DNA of 45,364 nt, from assembly GCF_013372625.1 (NCBI RefSeq), contig NZ_JABXFD010000243.1, forward strand, positions 1 to 45,364, read 5' to 3'. This document shows, one piece after another, positions 38,218 through 45,364 of this stretch. Numbering within the stretch: position 1 is the first letter of the stretch; every line of letters starts with the position of its first letter. Made by a program: the position numbers and the translations under genes. The DNA comes from Actinomadura sp. BRA 177. GTDB lineage: Bacteria > Actinomycetota > Actinomycetes > Streptosporangiales > Streptosporangiaceae. The notes under the pieces were generated by a model. The model was not told where the DNA came from and made no database searches. It saw nothing but the letters and a program-made list of their open reading frames with translations.

Positions 38218-39738
38218 GTGACCGAGACCAGAGACCCGCAGGCCACCGAGTCGAGTTGTTGCGGCGTGAGCGCGTGCTGCACGGCCGGCGAGCGGCCCGT
38301 GGACCCGGAGACGACCGTCCGGCAGGCCAAGACCGAGGCCGGCTGCGGCTGCGTCGCCGACGATGCCGACCCGCTCCCCGTCGTGGTCATCGGAGCGGGG
38401 CCGGTCGGGCTGGCCGCCGCCGCGCACCTCGCCGAGCGCGAGCAGGACTTCCTCGTCCTGGAGGCCGGCGGCACCGTCGGCGCGGCGATCTCCGAATGGG
38501 GACATGTCCGGCTGTTCTCCCCCTGGCGGTACGACACCGACGCCGCCGCCCGCCGCCTGCTCGAACCCACCGGCTGGACGGCACCGCCCGCCGACGTCCT
38601 ACCTACGGGCGCCGAACTTCTTCGCGACTACTTGGTCCCGCTCGCGGGGACGCCGCAGCTGGCCGGACGCATCCGCACGTCCACCCGCGTGCTCGCCGTG
38701 ACCCGCGACGGCGTCGACACGACCCGCACCGTCGGCCGCGACGAGCATCCGCTGCTCCTCCGCGTCCGGGAGCCGGACGGGACGATCACCGACCTCCGCG
38801 CCCGCGCCGTGATCGACGCCTCCGGGACGTGGGGGAACACCAACCCGCTCGGCCACTCCGGGCTCCCGGCACCGGGCGAGGAAGAGGCCGCCGCCCACCT
38901 GGCCGGGCCGCTGCCGGACGTTCTCGGACGCGACCGCGACCGTTTCGCGGGCAAGCACACCCTGGTCGTCGGCATGGGCCACTCCGCCGCCAACACCCTG
39001 CTCGCCCTAGCCGAACTCTCCAAGGACGCCCCAAGGACCCGCGTCACCTGGGCCGTCCGGTCAAGCTCCGTCGCCCGGCTCTACGGCGGCGGCGACGCCG
39101 ACGGCCTGCCCGCACGCGGCGCACTCGGCTCACGGCTGAAGCTGGCCGTCGAGTCGGGCGCCATCGACCTGGTGCGCAGCTTCAGCATCAACCGCTTCAC
39201 CACCTCCGGCACCGGCGTGCAGGTGCACGGCATCACGCCGGACGGGGACACAACGCTCGCCGCCGACACGGTGGTGGCGGCCACTGGGTTCCGGCCCGAC
39301 CTGGGGATGCTCCGCGAAGTGAGAGTCGAGCTCGACCCCGCCACCGAGGCGCCGGTGAAGCTCGCCCCGCTGATCGACCCCAACTTCCACTCCTGCGGGA
39401 CCGTCCCGCCGCACGGCGAACGCGACCTCGCCCACCCCGAGACCGGGTTCTACCTCGCCGGCGCCAAGAGCTACGGCCGCGCCCCCACCTTCCTGATGGC
39501 GACCGGCTACGAGCAGGTCCGCTCGATCGTCGCCGCGCTGGCCGGGGACCGCGAGGCCGCCGACACCGTCCAGCTCGACCTGCCCGAGACCGGCGTCTGC
39601 TCCACGGACCTGCTGAACGAGGACGAGGCAGGCTGCTGCGGCACCGCGACGGCCCCGGAGCCGGTCTCGATCGGATTCGGCGCACCGGCCGGTGTCGGGT
39701 TCGCCACCGGTCACCAGCACGGCCACTCCAGCACCTGA
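38218..39738 (+). CDS. arsO: ArsO-like flavin-dependent monooxygenase
   Basis: A 506-aa two-dinucleotide-binding flavoprotein that oxidises with NADPH and O2. Rossmann loop 1 is VVVIGAGPVGLAAAAHLAE (FAD, about 55-73), and loop 2 is VVGMGHSAANTLLAL (NADPH, about 248-262). The middle WGHVRLFSPWRYD and ATGFRPDLG fit flavin monooxygenases. The protein is rich in paired Cys near both ends: SSCCGVSACC and GCGC at the N-terminus, and AGCCGTA at the C-terminus, beyond the usual fold and suited to bind arsenite. GTG 38218 is preceded by AGGGAGGA. It is first in an operon with the MFS gene, opposite arsR. ArsO is a fair guess; thioredoxin reductase-like ArsT is another. Confidence 0.7.
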   Translation: MTETRDPQATESSCCGVSACCTAGERPVDPETTVRQAKTEAGCGCVADDADPLPVVVIGAGPVGLAAAAHLAEREQDFLVLEAGGTVGAAISEWGHVRLFSPWRYDTDAAARRLLEPTGWTAPPADVLPTGAELLRDYLVPLAGTPQLAGRIRTSTRVLAVTRDGVDTTRTVGRDEHPLLLRVREPDGTITDLRARAVIDASGTWGNTNPLGHSGLPAPGEEEAAAHLAGPLPDVLGRDRDRFAGKHTLVVGMGHSAANTLLALAELSKDAPRTRVTWAVRSSSVARLYGGGDADGLPARGALGSRLKLAVESGAIDLVRSFSINRFTTSGTGVQVHGITPDGDTTLAADTVVAATGFRPDLGMLREVRVELDPATEAPVKLAPLIDPNFHSCGTVPPHGERDLAHPETGFYLAGAKSYGRAPTFLMATGYEQVRSIVAALAGDREAADTVQLDLPETGVCSTDLLNEDEAGCCGTATAPEPVSIGFGAPAGVGFATGHQHGHSST

Positions 39739-39742
39739 TCGG

Positions 39743-40975
39743 GTGACCCGAGACATGCCCGCCCCCGTCCCCGCGGCACATCCCGCCGCAGGGACGGGAG
39801 CGGCGCGCACGTCACCAACTCCCCTGATCGCGCTCTCCGTCACCGAGATCACCAGCTGGGGCGTGCTCTACTACGCGTTCGCAGTCCTGGCGCCCACCAT
39901 CGCCGCCGACACCGGCTGGTCGATCGCGACCGCCACCGCCGCGTTCTCGGCGGCCCTCGTCGTGGCGGCGATCGGCGGCATCCCGGCCGGACGGCTGCTC
40001 GACCGCCACGGCCCCCGTGTCCTCATGACCACCGGATCGATCACCGCAGCCATCGCCGTCGCCCTGATCGCCGTGGCGCCCAACCTCGCCTGCTTCGCCG
40101 CCGCCTGGCTGCTCGCGGGCATCGCGATGACCGCCGTCCTCTACCAGCCCGCTTTCGCCGCGCTCACCCGCTACTACGCGCCCCGCCACGTCCCGGCGCT
40201 GACCACTCTCACCCTCGTCGCCGGACTGGCCAGCACCGTTTTCGCGCCACTCACCGACGCGCTGGCGCATCATCTGACCTGGCGCGGCGTCTATCTCGTG
40301 CTCGCCGTGATCCTGGCCGCCGTCACCATCCCGCTGCATGCCGTCGCGCTGCGCCACCCCTGGCCGCCCGCCCATGACCGGCCACGCGGCGGGGACGATC
40401 CGCACCGCGTGAACGACATCGTCCGGAGTCGCCCGTTCGTCCTGCTGGCCTTGGCGTTCACGCTGTCGGCCTTCGCGATGTACGCGGTCATGACCAACCT
40501 CATCCCGCTGCTGACCTCGCGCGGCGCCGACTCCACCACTGCCGCCTGGGCGCTCGGCCTCGGCGGCGTCGGCCAGGTCGCCGGACGCCTCGGCTACGGC
40601 ACCCTCGCCCGACGCACCACCGTCCGCGCCCGGACGGTCTGGATCCTGTCCCTGGTCGCGGCCACCACCGCCGGCCTGGCCGTCCTGCCCGGGCCTGTCG
40701 CGCTGCTCACCGTCATCGCCGTCCTCGCCGGTGCCCCGCGCGGGATCACCACCCTCCTGCAGGCCACCGCCGTCACCGACCGCTGGGGCACCGCCGCCTA
40801 CGGCTCCCTCTCCGGCATCCTCGCCGCGCCCATCACAATGGCCACGGCCCTGGCCCCCTGGGCAGGCGCAGCCTTGGCCACCACGCTCGGCGGCTACCCG
40901 AGCCTCTTCCTCCTCCTCACCGCCTGCGCCATTGTCGCCGCGGCCGTCGCCCCCGCAACAACCCCACACCGCTAG
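39743..40975 (+). CDS. MFS transporter of the arsenic-type cassette
   Basis: A 410-aa major facilitator, 12-helix type. Segments include WGVLYYAFAVLAPTIAAD, the motif-A-like AGRLLDRHGPR loop, ACFAAAWLLAGIAMTAVLYQP and ALAFTLSAFAMYAVMT. The start is GTG 39743, or ATG 39755, a few bases after the flavoprotein stop; an upstream frame to 39692 overlaps that gene. It is in the same operon and is probably an exporter for arsenic compounds or the product of the monooxygenase. It ends with TAG at 40973-40975, which overlaps the convergent gene stop by four bases. Substrate inferred from context only. Confidence 0.75.
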   Translation: MTRDMPAPVPAAHPAAGTGAARTSPTPLIALSVTEITSWGVLYYAFAVLAPTIAADTGWSIATATAAFSAALVVAAIGGIPAGRLLDRHGPRVLMTTGSITAAIAVALIAVAPNLACFAAAWLLAGIAMTAVLYQPAFAALTRYYAPRHVPALTTLTLVAGLASTVFAPLTDALAHHLTWRGVYLVLAVILAAVTIPLHAVALRHPWPPAHDRPRGGDDPHRVNDIVRSRPFVLLALAFTLSAFAMYAVMTNLIPLLTSRGADSTTAAWALGLGGVGQVAGRLGYGTLARRTTVRARTVWILSLVAATTAGLAVLPGPVALLTVIAVLAGAPRGITTLLQATAVTDRWGTAAYGSLSGILAAPITMATALAPWAGAALATTLGGYPSLFLLLTACAIVAAAVAPATTPHR

Positions 40976-42807
40976 TGGCGGATGGCTAGGACGGTGTTGT
41001 TCGGGAGCGTACGCACCGTGAAGTGGGCAGGCGTGAACTGGGCTGGACGGAAGTGGACGTCGTTCCACGTCCACGCGGTCGAGTCGGCGTGCAGGATGAA
41101 TACGTCTATCGCGCCGTAGCGGGTGTTGGCGGCGGCCGCCGCGAAGGCGTCCGGGGTGGGGATGGCGGCCAACGCAGCCAATGCCGCGTGGCGGTCGTCC
41201 CAGTGGGTTGTGCTGGACGCGGCGGTGCGGTCGACGGCTATGTATCCGGGCCACGGCAGGTACGCGAACAGCCGTTCGTCGTAGGAGAGGGTCCGGGGAG
41301 CGGCGTCACGGCCTAGGACGTCCTCCACGACCGTTCTGATTGGTTTCACGGGGAACCAAGTGGTGACCGGCTCGTCCGGGGCGTAGCGAGGAAGCGCGCC
41401 GTTCGGACGAGGTTCTGTGTGGGCCAGGGTGGCGTAGCGGCGGGTGCCGCCGACACCGCCGGGGTCGGTGGTCGGGGGCGTCCAGGCGTGCCAGTAGGTG
41501 AACCCGCACCAGCCGATCAGCACGGCCACGGTCGTGGCGGTGAGGCCGCGCGGGATGGTGTCGCGGGTGGCGAACCGGCGGATCAGGCCCGGCGCCGCGT
41601 GGACGATCGTGAGGACGCCCGCGATCGCCAGCAGCACCGTGATCATCCGGTCGGTGTGGTAGTAGAGGCCGGTATGTCCGGTGACGAGGTACCGGGCGGT
41701 GGCGACCGCGCGGTACAGGTAGGCGCCGGCGACCAGGCAGAGCAGCGGCGTGGCCCACCATGCGGCGCGGCGGTACCAGACGAGGCCCAGCAGCCCGATC
41801 GTCTGCAGGAGGCCCAGCGGGGTGGCGGCCAGGAATGGGAACAGCCTGCTGGTGATGGCGGGTGCGGGGAAGAGGTCGGAGACCATCTGGCCGCCGTCGG
41901 TCAGCAGCGTCCAGCCGTAGGGGACCAGGTACCAGCTTGCGGTGATGGCGGCCACCACGACCACCTTCACCAGGTACAGCACGTAGCGGCGGCGGTTGGC
42001 GGACGTCCGCCACGTCAGCGCGGCCAGGACGACGATGCCCGCCGCGCCCCACAGCACGAACCCCAGATAGGTGGCGACGACGAGGCCGCCCAGGACCCCG
42101 GCCGGCAGCCAGTGCAACCGGCCCCTAGGCGGACGGCCGAACGTCCCCAGAACCCATGGGATGAACACGGCCAGCGCGACGACCTCGTGTGCCTTGCGCG
42201 GGTCGGCGACCGCGACCAGCGCGGCGGGCGCCGGGACCAGGCGGGTCCACAGCATGAACGTCAGCAGGACGGCGCCGGAGATGGTGAGGATCTGCGCGTC
42301 GCCGAGCACCCGCCAGGCGTCCACGTCCAGGAGGGCGGAGGCGCGGCCGACCACCCACGGGAACAGCGGCGGGTATTCGGTGGGGACTCCGGCGACGATG
42401 CCGTCCGACGGGAACGCGGTGGCGCTGTAGCGGGTGGCCATCGCGCTCATCCGGCCCTCGTCCCCGAGCAGGCCCGCGAACCCGAAGGGGGTGCCGTGCA
42501 GGCTGTTGCGCAGGGCGAGCGCCACCCAGGCTGCCAGGAGGCCGGCGGCCACCCCGGCCGGCGCGTCGGTGTGCCATCGGCGGGGGAAGGCCGCCGCGAG
42601 CGCGAGTCCGGCGGCGAGGAGCAGGCCGCCGGCGCCGACCGGGAGTACCGCGCCTTGGGGGCTGAAGGGGCTGCGGTCGGCGAGGGTGGGGAGCAGCATC
42701 GCCACCGGGGTCGCCGGCAGCCAGGTCAGCAGGGCGAGGACGGCGGGGTGCCGCACTGACCGCCTGACCGTTTTCGGGGCGTCCGTCCGCACATCGGATT
42801 GCGTCAT
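40972..42807 (-). CDS. AftA-like arabinofuranosyltransferase (GT-C type)
   Basis: A 611-aa polytopic GT-C transferase, close in length to AftA of Mycobacterium (643 aa), which adds the first arabinofuranose to galactan using decaprenyl-phosphate arabinose. Hydrophobic segments run across the N-terminal 430 residues. GLLGDEGRMSAMATRYSA carries acidic residues and Arg in the first periplasmic loop, where AftA has its catalytic Asp, and GVPTEYPPLFPWVVGR matches the following family segment. The C-terminal soluble domain (470-611) has SYDERLFAYLPWPGY. The call rests on these segments and topology. ATG 42807 opens MTQSDVRTD. It is convergent with the MFS gene, 4-bp overlap. Non-mycolate actinomycetes can carry such genes with other acceptors. 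Confidence 0.7.
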   Translation of the reverse strand: MTQSDVRTDAPKTVRRSVRHPAVLALLTWLPATPVAMLLPTLADRSPFSPQGAVLPVGAGGLLLAAGLALAAAFPRRWHTDAPAGVAAGLLAAWVALALRNSLHGTPFGFAGLLGDEGRMSAMATRYSATAFPSDGIVAGVPTEYPPLFPWVVGRASALLDVDAWRVLGDAQILTISGAVLLTFMLWTRLVPAPAALVAVADPRKAHEVVALAVFIPWVLGTFGRPPRGRLHWLPAGVLGGLVVATYLGFVLWGAAGIVVLAALTWRTSANRRRYVLYLVKVVVVAAITASWYLVPYGWTLLTDGGQMVSDLFPAPAITSRLFPFLAATPLGLLQTIGLLGLVWYRRAAWWATPLLCLVAGAYLYRAVATARYLVTGHTGLYYHTDRMITVLLAIAGVLTIVHAAPGLIRRFATRDTIPRGLTATTVAVLIGWCGFTYWHAWTPPTTDPGGVGGTRRYATLAHTEPRPNGALPRYAPDEPVTTWFPVKPIRTVVEDVLGRDAAPRTLSYDERLFAYLPWPGYIAVDRTAASSTTHWDDRHAALAALAAIPTPDAFAAAAANTRYGAIDVFILHADSTAWTWNDVHFRPAQFTPAHFTVRTLPNNTVLAIRH

Positions 42808-42820
42808 GCCGGACGCCCCG

Positions 42821-45186
42821 TCAGCCGGATCGGAGGATGCGGTCGACGACCCGGCTCGCGGCCTTGCCGTCGTCCAGTTCGCAGAAGCGGCGGGTGAACT
42901 GCTCGTAGGGGGCGGCGTAGGCGCGTCCGACGTCGTCGATCGAGCGGAGCGCCTCGATCACCTCGTCGGACGTGCCGAGCAGCGGGCCGGGTGCCTCGTG
43001 CTCGAAGTCGAAGTAGAAGCCGCGCAACTCGTCCCGGTAGTGCTCCAGGTCGTAGGTGAAGAACAGCATGGGACGGCCGGTGGACGCATAGTCGAACATC
43101 AGGGACGAGTAGTCGGTCATGAGGACGTCCGAGACCAGGAACAGTTCGGCTATGTCGGGATACGCCGAGACGTCCCGGACGAAGCCGCCCGCGACCTCCG
43201 GGACGGTGTCGACCACGTTCGGGTGCCGCCGGATCAGCAGCACATGGTCGTCGCCGAGTTCGGCCGCCGCCCGCTCCAGGTCCAGGCGCATGTCGAGGCG
43301 GTACTGCCGGGACCGTAGTAGCTGTCGTCCCGCCAGGTCGGCGCGTACAGGACGGCGCGCTTGCCGGGCGGGAGGCCGAGCCGCTCGCGCACCCGTTCGG
43401 TCAGTATGTGGCGGTCGGGGGAGGCGAGTACGTCATTACGGGGATATCCGGTTTCGATGAGTTCGCCCTCATAGCGGAACGCGCGGCGCAGGATCGGCGT
43501 GCTGAAGGCGTTCGGGGAGACCAGGTAACTCCAGCTCGGCGTCTCCTTGGCGACCTTCTCCAGGTAGCGGGCGTTGGCGAACTGCACGTCCTCGATGTCG
43601 AACCCGATGCGCTTGAGCGGCGTGCCGTGCCACGTCTGGACGACGATCTGGCCGGGACGGCGGCCGAACCATTCGGGCAAATGCGCATTCGTGATGATGT
43701 AGCGGCTGCGGGCCATGGCCTCGTACCACTCGGCTCCCCACAGCCGGACGGGACGCGCCGTCTCCGGCAACTCCACCTGCGCGTCGCGGACGACCCACAG
43801 GTGCTCGACGTCGGCGTCCCGCCGGACGAGTTCCTCGTGGATGGCGTGCGGGCTGTCCGAGTACTGCTTGCCGGAGTAGCTGTCGTACAGCACCGCCGGA
43901 CGGAGGGGGCGCAGGCGGCGGGGCGTGCGGTAGTGGCGGGCGCGGGTTCGTGCCTGGCGGTATGCGCCGCGTTCGTTCGGCCTTAGGTCGGAATGGGCCT
44001 CCACGAGCGGTATGTCGTAGCCCTGTTCCCGGAAGACGTAGCGGCGGCCGTTCAGGGTGGTTTCGACCGGTAGGCGGTCTAGGGCCGCGTGATCCAAGGG
44101 GACGGCGAGGCTCGGCCCGGCCGGTTCGGTCGCGCTCGCCGGTCGCCGGACGCGGATGTCCCATTTGCCGGACGGCAGCGGCAGGACGCCGCCCAGGGAG
44201 ACCAGGCGGCTCAGCGGGAGTTCGGCGCGGAAACGGCCGTCCGCGCGGGACATCGGGAACGCGCGCTCCTCGTTGCGGTCGCGGCTGCGGAGCACCAGCT
44301 CGGCCGGGTCCGCCGGGGCGCTGGACGGGTAGTCGCCGGTCAGGACGAGCGTCCCGTCCTGCTCCCAGGTCGCATGGGTGAGCAGCGGGCGAGGGGTGCG
44401 GGCCTTGAGGCCCGCGTAGCCGTGGCGGGAGCGGTAGACGACGAATTCCTTGTCGGCGTGGGTGTAGAGGCCCTCGGGGACGTCGTCGTCCAAGACGATC
44501 CGGACCAGCTCGTCGGCGGCTGAATCGTCGACCGTGGAATCGTCCGCTGCCGTGGGGGCGTCGGCCGGCGTGGGATCGTCGGCCGCGCCCGGGGCCTCGG
44601 CGGCGGCGAAATCATCCGGCATACCGGGAGTGTCCGCGCGGCGGTTCGCCGCTGCGGACGCCGTCGTCGGGACGTCCAGCGTTGCGGGCTCCTCGTCCGC
44701 CTCGGCGTCGTCGTCCGTCTCCGCGCCAGTGTCAGCTTCCACCGTTGCGCGGACGTCCGCCGATTCAGGCTCGTCCACCACAGTGGAGGTGTCCGCCACT
44801 GCGGCAGCGGTCGCCGGCGCGGCGGCGCCTCCCTCTCCGGGGTCGCTCGGCAGGCTCAGGTCGAGTCGCCAGCCGGTCTCGTCGTCGGGGCGGGCACCGA
44901 GGAGGCGATCTGCGGCCTCACCCTGGACGGGCATGTCGTCGATCAGTTCGCGAAGCGGAATCCGCACGCGAAAGCCGCCGCCGTCCTGCGTCACCGGGTA
45001 GCGGTTCAGTGGCGTCCCGGCGCGCCTGCGCACGACGACCGCGGCGCCGTCCGGCACACCGCCGAGGATCGTTCCACGGATCTCCATGCCGTCATCGGCG
45101 ACTCGGTGGCCGGTGACGCGCGCCCGCACCGTCTCCACCCGAAGCCGCAGCGTGCCGCCGCGCGTGATCAGCGGGACCACGCGCAC
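42821..45186 (-). CDS. TagF-like CDP-glycerol glycerophosphotransferase, one frameshift
   Basis: A teichoic acid polymerase-like protein of about 785 aa that adds glycerol-phosphate units from CDP-glycerol at the inner membrane. The Glyphos_transf domain reads YSDSPHAIHEELVRR, VQTWHGTPLKRIGFDIED, LYAPTWRDDSYYG, then after a one-base loss near 43290 RLDMRLDLERAAAELGDDH, LLIRRHPNVVD and LMTDYSSLMFDYASTG with PMLFF. Both sides of the break are well conserved, so it is either a sequencing error or a recent mutation. The first 330 residues are beta-rich with an Ala/Asp/Pro low-complexity insert. The frame stays open upstream of GTG 45186 with coherent sequence (GAHAAWHYVADDVRV), so the N-terminus, possibly a GT2 domain, may be lost. 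Confidence 0.75.
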
Positions 45187-45274
45187 GTCATCGGCGACGT
45201 AGTGCCAGGCGGCGTGCGCGCCGCTGCCGGACGCCGGCAGGGCCCCGGCGTGTTCCCGAAATGCCGGTTTCTGG

Positions 45275-45364
45275 TTATGGGATGCCGTGCAGGGTGAGGG
45301 CTGTTTCGGGGTAGGTGTGGGCGCGGCGTCCGGCGGCGGTGTTGGCCCAGCCGCGTAGGCGGAG
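45275..45364 (-). pseudogene. Possible transposase fragment at right edge
   Basis: A minus-strand frame entering from the window edge reads RGWANTAAGRRAHTYPETALTL and stops at TAA 45275. The segment with GRR..TYPETAL-TL resembles the N-terminal part of IS5/IS1182-type transposases, where GRP..TYSD-AI..L is common. It would be cut off after this piece. The case is weak because only 29 residues are visible. If right, it explains why the TagF-like gene seems to lack its N-terminus. Confidence 0.25.

Noticed and set aside
39812-41254. 480-aa minus-strand open frame across the MFS gene
   Set aside because: It is low in complexity (Gly, Gln, Arg, Asp) and antisense to the MFS gene with clear membrane segments.
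41419-42759. 446-aa plus-strand open frame
   Set aside because: Antisense to the AftA-like gene; repetitive Gly/Gln/Arg composition without motifs.
44340-44850. Ala/Asp/Pro-rich repeat in the TagF-like gene, looks like tandem repeats
   Set aside because: It is a low-complexity protein linker, with no fixed DNA repeat unit, so neither a CRISPR array nor a minisatellite.
1-45364. CRISPR arrays, tRNA and rRNA genes
   Set aside because: No evenly spaced direct repeats and no cloverleaf or rRNA sequence was seen when reading the window.

Overview
The window is high-GC DNA with many GTG starts and many ATGA or GTGA gene overlaps. It carries XRE/DUF397 pairs, RsbW-like ATPases, IS66 and IS481 remnants, a TagF-like polymerase and an AftA-like arabinofuranosyltransferase. 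It is almost certainly from a filamentous actinomycete. A Streptosporangiales type (Actinomadura-like) is my best guess, but it is not proven from the sequence.

Layout. (1) 1-960: 3' part of an IS66-type transposase gene cut by the window edge. (2) 1253-11794, minus strand: nine tightly packed, mostly start/stop-overlapping genes. In transcription order they are two HprK-like P-loop kinases, a HAD phosphatase-like protein, an MDR oxidoreductase, a TIM-barrel isomerase/epimerase, a GT4-like glycosyltransferase, an APH-fold kinase, a fused S-adenosylhomocysteinase-like/GFO-IDH-MocA protein, and a helix-turn-helix/APH-fold fusion. A divergent NUDIX hydrolase (11853-12428) and a TPR-type XRE regulator (12370-13755) sit at the promoter end. 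I cannot name this pathway. It looks like a small-molecule biosynthetic or salvage system built on phosphorylated and glycosylated intermediates, and it is the best candidate here for an undescribed system. (3) 13945-16404: an RsbW-like ATPase operon, including a 72-aa small ORF with a strong ribosome binding site, divergent from an XRE(DUF5753-type)/DUF397 pair.

(4) 16550-26380: a defence island. A NaeI-like type IIE restriction-modification unit (m5C methyltransferase, Vsr endonuclease, NaeI-like nuclease) is followed by a second system. That system has a GHKL/MORC-type ATPase with zinc ribbons, an SF2 helicase with an N-terminal Mrr-like nuclease, a winged-helix-like protein, and a PIN-like nuclease next to it. 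Decayed IS481 and IS5 transposases lie between and beside the units. (5) 27331-29712: a RibD-type reductase coupled to a SLOG-domain protein, and a GH-A-clan-like glycoside hydrolase.

(6) 29727-34901: a 5'-truncated TetR gene and a decayed SDR gene. Then come a SnoaL-like protein, a DUF1214-type protein, an SDR and a sulfotransferase, with two copies of a TAGAAC-N2-GTTCTA operator that resembles the KstR site of steroid catabolism. (7) 34934-37758: a truncated antisense gene fragment, a bicovalent-FAD oxidase of the berberine-bridge type, and a methyltransferase. (8) 37763-40975: an arsenic-type cassette (ArsR, flavin monooxygenase, MFS exporter). (9) 40972-45186: an AftA-like arabinofuranosyltransferase and a frameshifted TagF-like teichoic acid polymerase, ending in what may be another transposase fragment at the right edge.

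How genes work together. In region 2 the HAD, kinases, isomerase and glycosyltransferase probably act on one sugar- or nucleoside-like intermediate. In region 4 methylation, mismatch repair and cleavage belong to one R-M unit, while the ATPase, helicase-nuclease and winged-helix protein form a separate effector complex. In region 6 the shared operator suggests one regulator controls the SnoaL gene and the downstream operon. All functions are inferred from sequence motifs read by eye; no database search was run.
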